The position numbers and the translations under genes are program-made. Shown here one piece after another: positions 17,947-27,637 of a stretch of 64,000 nt of DNA; position 1 is the stretch's first letter; the number at the start of each line of letters is the position of its first letter. The stretch is from assembly GCF_001548395.1 (NCBI RefSeq), contig NZ_AP017367.1, forward strand, positions 1,401,001-1,465,000. The letters run 5' to 3'. This stretch comes from Leptolyngbya sp. O-77 (GTDB lineage: Bacteria; Cyanobacteriota; Cyanobacteriia; Elainellales; Elainellaceae). The notes under the pieces were generated by a model. It did not search any database. It was given only the letters and a program-made list of their open reading frames with translations, and was not told the origin of the DNA.

Positions 17947-18834
17947 ATGGAGCCGAAACGAGAATTTCCTGCGTCTACCGTATTGGGGCTGGTGGCGATC
18001 GCCCTGCTGCTGGCGGTGGCGGGCGTAGGCGTGGCGCTTTGCAAAAGCCTGTTTGGCGCGGGCACGGGCGCAGAGATCGAAACGCTGACTGCGGGCAATC
18101 TGTTGGGAATCCTGCTGCTGGCGCTGGGTTTGCTGGCGGCGCGGGGCTTTTTGACGGTGCAGCCCAACCAGGCGGTGGTGCTGGTGTTTCTCGGCAAATA
18201 TATCGGAACCGTGCGAAAAGAGGGCTTTTGGTGGATCAATCCGTTTGCGGCGCGTCGATTTGTGTCGCTGCGGGTGCGAAACCTGAACAGCGATCGCCTC
18301 AAGGTGAATGATTCGGTGGGCAACCCGATCGAAATCGGCGCGGTGGTGGTGTGGCGCGTGGCGGATTCGGCCCAGGCCGTGTTTGACGTAGACAGCTACG
18401 AAAAATTTGTCGAAATCCAGAGCGAGACGGCCATCCGCACGCTGGCGATTCGCTATCCCTATGATGCGGGCGATGCCGACACGCCCTCGCTGCGGAGTAG
18501 CCAGGACGAAGTGGCGATCGCCCTGCGCGAAGAACTGCAAGCCCGCCTGCAAGTGGCCGGAGTCGAAGTGATCGAAAGCCGCTTATCTTATCTTGCTTAT
18601 GCGCCCGAAATTGCTCAGGTGATGCTGCGTCGTCAGCAGGCGCAAGCCGTGGTCGCCGCCCGCCAGCAAATCATCGAAGGCGCACTGGGCATGGTAGAGC
18701 TGTCGCTGCAACGCCTCAACGACGGCAACCTGATCGAACTCGATCCTGCGACTAAAGCTGCCCTGATTAATAACTTACTGGTAGTGCTGACTTCCGAGCA
18801 AAACGTACAGCCCATCATCGATACGCGAATTTAG
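17947..18834 (+). CDS. SPFH/Band 7 domain membrane protein
   Basis: 295-aa member of the SPFH (stomatin/prohibitin/flotillin) superfamily, membrane scaffold proteins. It starts with two hydrophobic segments (about residues 11-35 and 50-68), then GFLTVQPNQAVVLVFLGKYIGTVRKEGFWW, the standard SPFH entry (quoted in overlapping parts: QPNQAVVLVFLGKY and GTVRKEGFWWINPF). The domain continues with LRVRNLNSDRLKVNDSVGNP and VVWRVAD, and ends with a coiled-coil QQAQAVVAARQQIIEGALGM typical of the family. Likely oligomerises at the cytoplasmic or thylakoid membrane. It faces away from the preceding broken gene; partner genes are not evident. Confidence 0.9.
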   Translation: MEPKREFPASTVLGLVAIALLLAVAGVGVALCKSLFGAGTGAEIETLTAGNLLGILLLALGLLAARGFLTVQPNQAVVLVFLGKYIGTVRKEGFWWINPFAARRFVSLRVRNLNSDRLKVNDSVGNPIEIGAVVVWRVADSAQAVFDVDSYEKFVEIQSETAIRTLAIRYPYDAGDADTPSLRSSQDEVAIALREELQARLQVAGVEVIESRLSYLAYAPEIAQVMLRRQQAQAVVAARQQIIEGALGMVELSLQRLNDGNLIELDPATKAALINNLLVVLTSEQNVQPIIDTRI

Positions 18835-18866
18835 CTGATTGCTGAGAGAGATAAGATAAGCTTGCG

Positions 18867-19457
18867 CTAAATCGGCACCTGCACTCGCGTTGTTACCGTA
18901 GTCATGGGCGGTGCTTCAGGGGCTTGCTCATGCTGGGTAAATTTCCAGCCGACGATCGCCCGATAATCGACCATCATCGTCAGCAGACCAATGCCGGAAG
19001 CGGTGTGTTCGTCGCTGAGGGCGTTTTGCTCTAGCTGCTGGATATAGAGTTCCAGCGGTTGGGCCGCGAGAATTTCCTGGATAAAGCGCTGAAAGGGGGC
19101 GATCGCCTCTGGTTTGACGCTGTTCGTCACCCAAAACACCAGGCGATCGGGGTGGAGTTGTAGCTTGATGCTGATGGGTTGGCGGGAAGCGTCGTCGTGA
19201 AACTTCATCGCGTTTTCCAGCAGCTCGTTGGCAATGTAGCGGACGGCATCCTGCATTTCGGTGCGGCGGTTCAGCGTTTTGGGGTCGCGCTCGTCGGCAG
19301 GAAAGAACGTCACCATGTAATCCGCCAGAAAATTAGCGGACAGCCCGTTATTGCGCCAGCGCTGGCGAATCGATTTGGCGCTGGGCGAAAAGCCCAAAAT
19401 CAGATATTCCTGATTGGGCTGTAAAGCGTCGTCAAATTCTCCAAAAATTTGATTCAT
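18867..19457 (-). CDS. HATPase-like regulatory protein (anti-sigma/DUF6272-like)
   Basis: 196-aa protein with a histidine-kinase-type ATPase fold but no phosphoacceptor domain. The N-box is seen in YIANELLENAMKFH (about residues 74-87) and the G-box-like segment in ASGIGLLTMMVDYRA near residue 155. This resembles cyanobacterial slr1859-type proteins and serine-kinase anti-sigma switches such as RsbW. It lies about 195 bp downstream of, and on the same strand as, a giant protein ending in a SpoIIE-type PP2C phosphatase, so the two plausibly act as kinase and phosphatase of a partner-switching module. The matching STAS antagonist is not seen in this window. Confidence 0.75.
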   Translation of the reverse strand: MNQIFGEFDDALQPNQEYLILGFSPSAKSIRQRWRNNGLSANFLADYMVTFFPADERDPKTLNRRTEMQDAVRYIANELLENAMKFHDDASRQPISIKLQLHPDRLVFWVTNSVKPEAIAPFQRFIQEILAAQPLELYIQQLEQNALSDEHTASGIGLLTMMVDYRAIVGWKFTQHEQAPEAPPMTTVTTRVQVPI

Positions 19458-19651
19458 GCAGGAGGCCGGGGGCGGATCATTGAGGACGAATCATGCAGGA
19501 GCAAGTTGCAGGCTCATAGGCAAAGTTACCAAATCCACAGAAATGAGCAAAAATGAGGAAACACGATCGGAATGAATGCACAAAATTCTAATTGGCTTTT
19601 TCGATTTTGATCCACAAACAAGCGGGATTTAGCGAACTATCAAGCAGCCTC

Positions 19652-22600
19652 CTAGCGCTGTTTCACAATTAAAAGCGTGATGTCATCAAACACTTTTTGC
19701 TGTCCGATGTGACGACGCACATCGTCAATCACCGCCTGCCGAATCTCAATGGCTGAGCGCTGCCAGTGCTGGCTAATCACCTGACACAGCCGCTCAATGC
19801 CATATAGCTCATGGATTTCGTTGGCGGCTTCGGTGATGCCGTCGGTATACAGCACCACGCCATCGCCCGGTTGCAGGTGAATGTGGGTGTGGGTGATGAA
19901 GTCGGAAATATCTTCCACTAGACCCACCGGAAAGCCCAGCGTCATGGTGTTAATCGACTCGATTTCGCCATTCGCCCGCACGACCAACACTTCTTCATGC
20001 TGTCCGCTGAGGCGCAGTTGTCCGGCTTCGTAGTCCAATAGGGCCAGGGTTAGGCTGCGATCGCAGTTCATGCGCTGCACGTTGTCGTAGATCACGCGAT
20101 TGAGCGTGCTGAGAAAGCGCACTGAGTCGGTTTCCTGCGTGGAGAGCAGCGTTCGCACTGCCGTCTGCACCATGAGCATCAGCATACCGCTTTCCAATCC
20201 GTGACCCGTGATATCGCCAATCCCAATCTTGACCGCGCCGTTGTCGTGCAGCACGTCATAATAGTCGCCGCCAACTTCATCAGCGGGTTCCATAAACCCA
20301 GCAATTTCCAATCCTTCGATTTGATCTAGCTCGTGATCTTTGGGCAGCATCATTTGCTGAATTTGGCGGGTAATGGCCAGTTCTGCGCCCATTCGCAGGT
20401 TTTCTGACTGCAACTGCTGGTTCAGCAGCGTAATTTCGTCGTTGGCGCGGGCAAGCTGGGCGGTACGCTCTTCAACTTTTTGCTCTAGCGTGCGGTAGAA
20501 CTGGGCATTTTCCAGGGCGATCGCCGCTTGCGCCGAGAGAATATTTAGCACCGTCACCCGCTCTGGTGTGAAGGTATCGGTGGCCAGGTTGTTTTCCAGA
20601 TACAGCAGCCCAATCAGATTGCCCTGGTTCAAAATGGGCGAACACAAGACAGAACGCAACTGGTGCTGCACGATATATGGATCGGTGGTGAACAGACCCT
20701 CCTCCACCGCATCCCGCAGCACCACGTCTTCGCGGGTGCGCTGCACATAATAGATCAGCGACAGCGGCAGGGTTTGCTCGTCGGGCGATCGCGACTGCAC
20801 CCGCACCAATTCCTCCTCCTCCAACTGTCCTTCTGCCTCAATTCGCAGTTCATCGCCCTGAAGCAGCAGCAGACAGCCCTTCTGTGCGCCTGCATTTTCG
20901 ATGGCCAGCTTTAGCAACTTCTCCAGCAGGTTCGCCAGCACAATTTCCCCAGAAATCGCCTGCGCCGCCTTGATCACCGTATCCAAATCCAGGTTTAGCC
21001 CCTGAGTTCCGCCTGTAGAACTGCTCGACCCCAGCACTATTGTTTGGTTCATTAGCTCAGTTCTGGACGAGGCTTCCATCCGTCGGTCCAGCAGTTGCGG
21101 ATAGAGCGTGTTGAGCGCGTCTACTTTGTAAGTTGCGCCCCAGCGCAGGTAAGTATAGCGGGCATCGATTAGATAAGATTGGGCCAGTCGTTCTTTACCT
21201 AGCGCCAGATAAAACTTGCCCGCTAGCTCCTGGGCTAGCGCCAGGTCGTTGATAAAGTTATTGTCTTTAGCAGCCTGAATTGCCTGATCGTAGGCATCGA
21301 TGGCTTCGGCCGTGCGCCCCAGCACCCGCAGCCGCTCGGCTTCTAGCAGCAGATGGCGATGCAGGTAGTTGGCAGGGCAGTAGGTCGCCCAGCGTTTGGT
21401 CATTCGCAGAAATTTGTTAATCTGGCGCAGATATTGCCGCTGCACCTTGGGCGAAACGCTGTTGTAATGCGCCAGGTAGGCCAGCGGCCAATAAAAATAG
21501 AAGAGGGCATAGAGGGAGGTCATGGGCGACGATTCTTGATATGCCACAGCCTGTTTTCCGGTTTTGATCGCCGTGGCATAGTCGCCGATGTGATACGCCC
21601 AGATCACCTTGGCAATAGAGCCGTAGAATAGTGGCACTCCCAGTTGCCTGTCTATAAACTGGGGCATCATTTCGTCTTCGTTGTAGATGCTGCCAACCAG
21701 GCGATTCGCGTAGTGATCTGTTCCAGAATCGCCCTCGATACCCTGGCCGCGCAGGTGCAGCACGAGCTGATGCCACGGCAGCATGGAATAGACCACCTGC
21801 TCCTGTCCAAAGCTGAGAAGCTGGGTTTCATATTGCTGAAAGGCTTCGGCCACCTCATACAGCGGTTCGCCCAGCAGCAGTTGGTGAAAGCAGTAGACCG
21901 AGGCAGCCAGCGAAGCCGCCTCCTGGTTGCCCAGTTCCAGCCCTTCGGCATAGGCGGCGAGGAGTTCAGGGGGCGATCGCCGCAGCGGTTCTTTCCAGTG
22001 GCGCAGGCAGGTTTCAAAGCCGACAATGACGATCGTTTTGAACTGGCGGGCGTTGAGCCGTTCTACGACGCGCAGACTGAGCTGGCCAAAGTCATAGGCC
22101 CGGTCAATATCGCCCAGCCCTGCCCGCAGCATCACGCCATAGGCCACGCCCTGTGCCGCCGTTTGAGGCGAGCTGCCATATTTCACCATCAGGTTGATCA
22201 CGCGCAGCGCCGTGACTGCAATCAGATAAGGGGCAGCATTGGCAGCCGCCATGATGGGTGAGCTAACGAGCCGCATGATGCCTTCTTTGACCGGATCGGT
22301 CATCGGCGGCAGCGCTTCCAGATCGCGAGAGGAGCGATTGCCAATCACCCAAAAGCGCGTCCGCATTAGCTCCAGCCCGACCTGGAGGCGGCTGGGATGG
22401 CGCGGAATTTTCAGCCCCAGGCGATTGATCGCCGTCACGAAGACATCGAGCGCCGCGTCCATGTTGTTTTGGGCGGAATAGGCGGAGATTTGCGTTTGGT
22501 AAGCCTTCACGGTGTCTAGGTTGGCGCGGGCGTGATGCAGGATCATGTCGGCAAGCTGGTTGACCAGATCAAAATCGCCTTTCAGGTAAGCGGCTTCGGC

Positions 22601-25138
22601 AGCCTCTTCGTACAGCGCCAGAGTGAGTTCGTATTGATTTTGCCAACTGTGCTGGTCGAGCAGGTCGGCTCCGACCCGCAGATAGCGCAGCGCCGTGTCG
22701 TAGGCGTTGGATTCTTTGGCTTTGGTGCCTGCTTTCAGGTTTAGCCGAGCCAACTCGTGCCGCTCGACGGGGTTGGCAATCAGCCCGATGCCTGTGTTCA
22801 GGTGATTCACGATGTCAAACAGGCGCTCCTCCTGCTGGTCTGCGGAACTGTGGGTGAGGAGCGATCGCCCAATGCGATAGTGGATCGTTTCGCGTTCGGC
22901 TTCGGGAATTAGCGAGTAGGCCGCCTGCTGCACCCGGTCGTGTAGAAATCGAAACACCAGGTCGCGATTCCACGCCGGATCGCTCTGCAACTCGTCTGCG
23001 CTGGACGACTCCTGCCCATTCTGCTCCAGGCTGGCAAACGGATAGCCACCGCCCAGCGGCATCACCAGCCCTTCCTGCACACTCTGCCAGAGGTCGGCCG
23101 CCACTGCGCTCTGGGACAAGTCGGCGGCGATCGCCAGTGTAGGCACGTCGAACTGGTTGCCCAGGCAGGCCGCCAGCCGCAATACGCGCTGGGTGTCTGG
23201 CTCTAGCTTTTGGATCTTGTCGGCCATCAGCTCAACGACATCTTCGGGTAGCCCCGTATCGCGAATCTGGCTCAGATCCCACTGCCAGTTTCCCGACGAC
23301 GCATCGTAGTTGAGTAGCCCTTCGGCATACAGCGACTTGAGAAATTCCGTCAGAAAAAACGGGTTGCCTTCGGTAATTTGCATCACATAGTTGGCCAGGG
23401 GGGCGATCGCCTGGGGCGCGACACAGCACGTATCGGCCACAATCTGCTGCACGGTGTCTGCATCCAGCGGAGCCAAGTCGATCTGGCTAATCCGCACGCC
23501 CTCCTGCCGAATCTGATCCAGCGTCAGCATCAGCGGGTGGGCCGGGCTGACTTCGTTGCTGCGATAGGCCCCCACCAGGAAAAGATAGCGGCTATCCGGC
23601 GCAATCAGCAGGCGCTCGATCAGCTTCAGCGAGGCCACATCTGCCCATTGCAAATCATCCAGAAACATCACCAGCGGGTGTTCTGCCTGGGTGAACACCT
23701 GAATGAAATTTTGAAACACCAGGTTAAAGCGGTTTTGGGCCGCCTGGGGAGCCAGCAGCGGCACCGCTGGCTGTGGGCCGATGATCAGCTCCACTTCGGG
23801 AATCACCTCGATCACCACCTGTCCGTTGCGCCCCAGCGCCTTCGACAGCAGCGTTTTCCAGCGGTCGATCTGCGTCTGGCTCTCGGTCAGCAGTTGCCGC
23901 ATTAGCTCTTGAAAGGCCTGAATCAGCGCGGAGTAGGGAATATTTCGCTGAAACTGGTCATATTTGCCCGCGATGAAATAGCCCTTGTGGCGCGTAATGG
24001 GTTTGTAGATTTCCTGCACCAGCGACGACTTGCCGATGCCGGAATAGCCCGCCACCAGCATCACCTCGCTGCGTCCGGCGGCCGTCATCGCGGCCCGTAG
24101 CGCTGGCAGTTTGGACGGAGTCATCGGCTCTCCGTCGAGGACGCGCCCCCGCTCTGCGGCTCCGGCGGCGATCGCCTGCCCCGCTGCCACCCGCTCAAAC
24201 CCGTCGAGCAAAAGCTGCACCTCTCGCTCTCGCCCGTAGAGCTTTTGGGGAATCTGGAAGCGACCGGAAGCGTCGTCTTGCCCCAGCGGAAAGGGGGCGA
24301 TCGCCCCAGTGGCCCGCAGGTCTACCAGACAGCGCTCCAGATCGGTTTTGAGGCCATAGGCGCTCTGGTAGCGGTCTTCAGCATTTTTGGCCAGCAGCTT
24401 TAGCACGATCTGCGACAGCACAGGCGGCACGGTTGGGTTGACCTCGTGGGGCGGGTCGGGCTGCTTGGCCAGGTGGCTATGGATTAGCTCCATTGGGTCA
24501 GACGTGCTAAAGGGCGGATTGCCCGTCAGCAGTTCATACAGGGTCGCCCCCAGCGAGTAAAAATCAGTACGATAGTCTAGCGAGCGATTCATCCGCCCGG
24601 TCTGCTCTGGCGACAGGTAGGCTAGCGTGCCCTCCAGTCGATTCAGCGTTTGCAGGGTGGGGTTTTCGCGCGACAGCACGGTGGCATTGCCAAAGTCGAT
24701 CAGCCCAATGCGGCCCGTATCTGCGTCATACACCACGTTGGCAGGGTTCACGTCTTTGTGAATCACGCTGGCGGCATGAACCTGGCCCAGAATCTCCGCC
24801 AGGGCGATCGCCACCGACAGCGCCTCTGGCACATCGAGCGATCGCCTCAGCAGCAGCCGTTGCAGCGACTCGCCGCCAAAGTCCTCCAGCACCAGCACCA
24901 CGCCGCTCTGGTGTGGCTCCAGTCCATAGACGCGGCTGATCCCGTCCACCGCCGACAGCCGATTCAAAATCTCATGCTCCAGCCGAAACCGCGCCAGCTC
25001 CTCCAGGCTGGGATATTCCGACTGAGTTGCTTTAAGAATCACAGGCACTCGATCCAACTCGCGCTCAGCCCGATAGACCACCGAGCGACTGCTCATGTGG
25101 AGTTGGGTCAGCACTTCATAACCTGCAATTACGACCAT
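19652..25138 (-). CDS. Multidomain Ser/Thr kinase - AAA ATPase - GAF - PP2C (SpoIIE) protein
   Basis: 1828-aa signalling protein. Residues 1-275 are a Hanks-type kinase: Lys in VILKAT, catalytic loop IHKDVNPANVVYD (near 125; HKD in place of HRD), LIDFGNA and GTLAYLSPEQTGRMNR. About 300-620 is an AAA/ORC-like ATPase with GYSGIGKSSL (Walker A, near 369) and MFLDDLQWAD (Walker B, near 490). A long helical TPR-like region follows (about 800-1330), then GAF (about 1390-1555), a coiled coil, and a SpoIIE-type PP2C phosphatase with DEVGGDYYD, GDITGHG, VVLYTDGITEA and DDITLLIV. The layout matches the HstK group of cyanobacteria, but with a phosphatase instead of a histidine kinase at the C-terminus. 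Likely integrates small-molecule sensing with phosphorylation and dephosphorylation of a target such as an anti-sigma antagonist. The downstream ATPase may be its partner. Confidence 0.92.
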   Translation of the reverse strand: MVVIAGYEVLTQLHMSSRSVVYRAERELDRVPVILKATQSEYPSLEELARFRLEHEILNRLSAVDGISRVYGLEPHQSGVVLVLEDFGGESLQRLLLRRSLDVPEALSVAIALAEILGQVHAASVIHKDVNPANVVYDADTGRIGLIDFGNATVLSRENPTLQTLNRLEGTLAYLSPEQTGRMNRSLDYRTDFYSLGATLYELLTGNPPFSTSDPMELIHSHLAKQPDPPHEVNPTVPPVLSQIVLKLLAKNAEDRYQSAYGLKTDLERCLVDLRATGAIAPFPLGQDDASGRFQIPQKLYGREREVQLLLDGFERVAAGQAIAAGAAERGRVLDGEPMTPSKLPALRAAMTAAGRSEVMLVAGYSGIGKSSLVQEIYKPITRHKGYFIAGKYDQFQRNIPYSALIQAFQELMRQLLTESQTQIDRWKTLLSKALGRNGQVVIEVIPEVELIIGPQPAVPLLAPQAAQNRFNLVFQNFIQVFTQAEHPLVMFLDDLQWADVASLKLIERLLIAPDSRYLFLVGAYRSNEVSPAHPLMLTLDQIRQEGVRISQIDLAPLDADTVQQIVADTCCVAPQAIAPLANYVMQITEGNPFFLTEFLKSLYAEGLLNYDASSGNWQWDLSQIRDTGLPEDVVELMADKIQKLEPDTQRVLRLAACLGNQFDVPTLAIAADLSQSAVAADLWQSVQEGLVMPLGGGYPFASLEQNGQESSSADELQSDPAWNRDLVFRFLHDRVQQAAYSLIPEAERETIHYRIGRSLLTHSSADQQEERLFDIVNHLNTGIGLIANPVERHELARLNLKAGTKAKESNAYDTALRYLRVGADLLDQHSWQNQYELTLALYEEAAEAAYLKGDFDLVNQLADMILHHARANLDTVKAYQTQISAYSAQNNMDAALDVFVTAINRLGLKIPRHPSRLQVGLELMRTRFWVIGNRSSRDLEALPPMTDPVKEGIMRLVSSPIMAAANAAPYLIAVTALRVINLMVKYGSSPQTAAQGVAYGVMLRAGLGDIDRAYDFGQLSLRVVERLNARQFKTIVIVGFETCLRHWKEPLRRSPPELLAAYAEGLELGNQEAASLAASVYCFHQLLLGEPLYEVAEAFQQYETQLLSFGQEQVVYSMLPWHQLVLHLRGQGIEGDSGTDHYANRLVGSIYNEDEMMPQFIDRQLGVPLFYGSIAKVIWAYHIGDYATAIKTGKQAVAYQESSPMTSLYALFYFYWPLAYLAHYNSVSPKVQRQYLRQINKFLRMTKRWATYCPANYLHRHLLLEAERLRVLGRTAEAIDAYDQAIQAAKDNNFINDLALAQELAGKFYLALGKERLAQSYLIDARYTYLRWGATYKVDALNTLYPQLLDRRMEASSRTELMNQTIVLGSSSSTGGTQGLNLDLDTVIKAAQAISGEIVLANLLEKLLKLAIENAGAQKGCLLLLQGDELRIEAEGQLEEEELVRVQSRSPDEQTLPLSLIYYVQRTREDVVLRDAVEEGLFTTDPYIVQHQLRSVLCSPILNQGNLIGLLYLENNLATDTFTPERVTVLNILSAQAAIALENAQFYRTLEQKVEERTAQLARANDEITLLNQQLQSENLRMGAELAITRQIQQMMLPKDHELDQIEGLEIAGFMEPADEVGGDYYDVLHDNGAVKIGIGDITGHGLESGMLMLMVQTAVRTLLSTQETDSVRFLSTLNRVIYDNVQRMNCDRSLTLALLDYEAGQLRLSGQHEEVLVVRANGEIESINTMTLGFPVGLVEDISDFITHTHIHLQPGDGVVLYTDGITEAANEIHELYGIERLCQVISQHWQRSAIEIRQAVIDDVRRHIGQQKVFDDITLLIVKQR

Positions 25139-25150
25139 GCCGGATAAGCG

Positions 25151-27085
25151 CTAAAACAAAAACTGGGTTCTCAGGATGATACTGTAGACCGGCGGATTTT
25201 CGCTGAAATTATTCGGGTTAAACGACACAAAAAACATCGGCACCAGCCCCACATTGTCATTCAGCGGAAAGTAGTAGCTGGCCAGCACATCGACCTGCGT
25301 GCCGCCATCGCCATAGCCCCCTACCAGAAACTCCTCACCATCCGTCACGTCAAACGGAATCGTCGCCGCCAGCGTGCCCAGCGCTCCTGGCTTGCCCAGG
25401 TCAGGAAAGGCAAAGCCCAGTTGGACCGCCTGCACCTCCACATTGCCGCCGTCGCGCAGGGGATTGATCGGGTCAATCTCCGACGTGCTAAAGGAGTAGC
25501 GCCCAAACACGGCAAACCCCGGCGACAGGGCCCAGTCAAAATTCAGCACAAAATTGTGGGCGATGATGTCGTCTACCGTGCCGCCGAAGCCGTCATCTAC
25601 CGCGCCCCGCAGCGAAGTCAGCAAAAAAGGAAACACCGCCAACCCTTCGGGCACACCCGGAAACGGCGGCGGCGCTTCTAGCCGACTGCGGTTATACAGC
25701 AGGCGAATGTTGGCGTTAAAGCTTGGGGAATAGGTCAGCTCCGCCAGGATGTTGTTGTTGCCGTTGAAAAAGCCCCGGCTGGGGTTGGCTGAGCCGTCGC
25801 CACCGGGGGAAATAAAGGGTTCGTCAAAAATTCGCTGCGATCGGTCATTGCGAGACAGATAGCCTGCCCGCAGCAGCCATTGGGGGCTGAGCGTCCATTC
25901 AAACAAGCCGCCCGCCCCCGACAGCCCGTTGCCCGCCAGCGTGCTTTGGTAGAAATTTAGCCCGCTGGAGCCGAAAACGATGTTGGTAAACGGGTTTTGG
26001 TCGAAATGGCGAAACGGCAGGATTCGGGGCCCCACCACCAGCCGAAAGTCTTCGCTAAACAGCGGAAAGGCGTATTTTAGCTCAAATAACCCGACGGAAT
26101 TGGGCGACAGCGGCGTAACGGGGTTGGAATCGGCGTAGGGGATGCCAAAGCTGCTGGTGAATCCGGCGGAACTAAAGGTGCTGGCGGGCGGGTCGCCGTT
26201 GCCCATTGCCAGGATCATCGTCAGTTCGTCGGTCTGCTGAAAAGACCCCGTAAAGACGAAGTAGGTCGAATAGCTGAAGGTGGTGGAGGGATCATCTCGC
26301 ACGGTTTCCACCACCGGGTCGCCAAACTGCCCCGTTTGCAGGTCAAACTGGCGGGCCGGTCGCCGAGATGCCGGACTCACGCCGGGGACGGTGATGCCTT
26401 CGGCCAAAATGTCGCCACCCGCAAAGGACTGACTGAAGTTAAAGGAGGCCAGCGTGTTGAACCGCAGCGTGGTGGAAAACTGATTGGCTTCCAGTTCAGA
26501 GGCGGCGGCCTCTAGTTCATCCAGGCGATCGCCCAGGGTGGCCAGTTCGGGTGCAAACTCGCGCTGGAGGGCTTCGATGCGGGCGATCGCCTCCGGATCA
26601 AGCTGCTCCAGTCGCCCCGTCACTGCGTCCAGACAGGCCGCCAGCCCCGCCGCAAACTCGTAGCGCGTCATCGCCTGCCCGCCTAGATACCGCCCGCTGG
26701 GGTATCCCTCCAGACAGTCCAACCCGCCCTGGGCTTCGTCATTGGACAGGTAGGCCAGCGCCTCGTAGGCCCAGTCGCCCGGACTCACGTCCGCAAGCTG
26801 CGAGACAGCAGTGACCTGTGCCATCTGGTCTACCGAAAACCCGTCCAGCCCTGGGTACAGCGCGGTTGGTTCGGCAGCAAAACCAGTTTGCTGTGCTGTG
26901 TCGTCGAGGAAGACTCCATCAAGGGTTTGCGAGAGGGCGGGAACCCCCAGCGCCACCAGTCCAAGCGACAGTCCCAGCGGCACCAAAAATTCGTGGCAAT
27001 GTCGAGGGGCGAGTTGATGGCTAAGGGGTGTACCAAGGTGGGCGATCGCCCGCTGTGTCGAGACCAGAGCAGAATTTAAACCCAC
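25151..27085 (-). CDS. SLH domain OprB-type outer-membrane porin
   Basis: 644-aa outer-membrane protein of the cyanobacterial iron-uptake porin/OprB group. A long N-terminal region leads into a hydrophobic signal segment (FLVPLGLSLGLVALGVPALS). An SLH domain for periplasmic cell-wall anchoring follows (LADVSPGDWAYEALAYL, CLEGYPSGRYLGGQAMTRYE), then a coiled coil (ELATLGDRLDELEAAASELE) and a beta-barrel domain. The protein ends in Phe (RTQFLF), the usual last residue of outer-membrane barrels. Substrate may be inorganic ions or sugars; family annotation is not specific. Its upstream region holds an 11-bp repeat array that may control expression. The gene ends 13 bp before the giant kinase gene on the same strand. 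Confidence 0.92.
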   Translation of the reverse strand: MGLNSALVSTQRAIAHLGTPLSHQLAPRHCHEFLVPLGLSLGLVALGVPALSQTLDGVFLDDTAQQTGFAAEPTALYPGLDGFSVDQMAQVTAVSQLADVSPGDWAYEALAYLSNDEAQGGLDCLEGYPSGRYLGGQAMTRYEFAAGLAACLDAVTGRLEQLDPEAIARIEALQREFAPELATLGDRLDELEAAASELEANQFSTTLRFNTLASFNFSQSFAGGDILAEGITVPGVSPASRRPARQFDLQTGQFGDPVVETVRDDPSTTFSYSTYFVFTGSFQQTDELTMILAMGNGDPPASTFSSAGFTSSFGIPYADSNPVTPLSPNSVGLFELKYAFPLFSEDFRLVVGPRILPFRHFDQNPFTNIVFGSSGLNFYQSTLAGNGLSGAGGLFEWTLSPQWLLRAGYLSRNDRSQRIFDEPFISPGGDGSANPSRGFFNGNNNILAELTYSPSFNANIRLLYNRSRLEAPPPFPGVPEGLAVFPFLLTSLRGAVDDGFGGTVDDIIAHNFVLNFDWALSPGFAVFGRYSFSTSEIDPINPLRDGGNVEVQAVQLGFAFPDLGKPGALGTLAATIPFDVTDGEEFLVGGYGDGGTQVDVLASYYFPLNDNVGLVPMFFVSFNPNNFSENPPVYSIILRTQFLF

Positions 27086-27138
27086 GACCTTAAATCCTCA
27101 CACACTTCAAAATCTGATTCAGAACTCCCTGCAAAGAC

Positions 27139-27260
27139 CTGTTCAAATACTGTTCAAATATTCAAATCAAATATTCAAATCAAATGTTCAGATACTATTC
27201 AAATACTGTTCAAATACCGTGCAAACACCGTGCAAACACCGTGCAAACACTGTTCAAATG
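27139..27260. promoter_or_regulatory. 11-bp direct-repeat array upstream of the porin
   Basis: Six contiguous 11-mers run from 27195 to 27260: CTATTCAAATA, CTGTTCAAATA, three exact CCGTGCAAACA copies and CTGTTCAAATG. Two more CTGTTCAAATA copies sit at 27139-27160, and TTCAAATCAAAT(A/G) repeats fill the gap. Every unit shares C-x-x-T-x-CAAA. The array begins about 54 bp upstream of the porin start codon. The near-helical spacing suggests a row of regulator sites on one DNA face, though replication slippage is also possible. Confidence 0.7.
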
Positions 27261-27637
27261 CTATTTGAATTTCTTGGAAGGATTTCTGCAAAAGTTCCTG
27301 CAAAATCAGTGTGAGAAGCCATTAAAACCAGGTTTGGGGCTACATTTACAATCTTGTTCGGAATAGCTAGACCAAGTGCCATGTGGCTTTCCAACTCAGT
27401 TTCGTAGCCAGCATTTGCGGTCTCACTAAAACCTTGTCCAACTCTGGTCAATCTCTGGTCAATGATCACACTCTGCACCACGGCAGACTTTAGAAACGCC
27501 TCTAAACCGCTCTACATACGCAGATGCACACTTACCGCCGCAAATTTTCATTGCAGACGAATAATCTACGAGTACTATATAGTAAGTCCGAGTCAAAAAC
27601 TAGCCGTCTATCAAAATGGGATTCTAAGTAGAACCTT
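27261..27637. other. Divergent promoter region, porin / glycosyltransferase
   Basis: About 380 bp without a gene, ending in an AT-rich zone with the palindrome ACTATATAGT close to the glycosyltransferase. Short open frames here have repeat-derived or biased composition. Confidence 0.4.

Noticed and set aside
17851..18552. 233-codon minus-strand frame overlapping the SPFH gene
   Set aside because: Very rich in His, Arg and Gln as expected from reverse reading of a GC-rich gene; the SPFH protein on the plus strand is clear.
27091..27115. Yfr1-like TCCTCACAC motif
   Set aside because: Only part of the known core matches and there is no adjoining terminator hairpin.
27139..27260. Possible CRISPR array
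   Set aside because: Units are only 11 bp and contiguous with no unique spacers.
27184..27366. 60-codon frame over the 11-bp repeats
   Set aside because: Its residues are simply the repeat translated, with no ribosome site.
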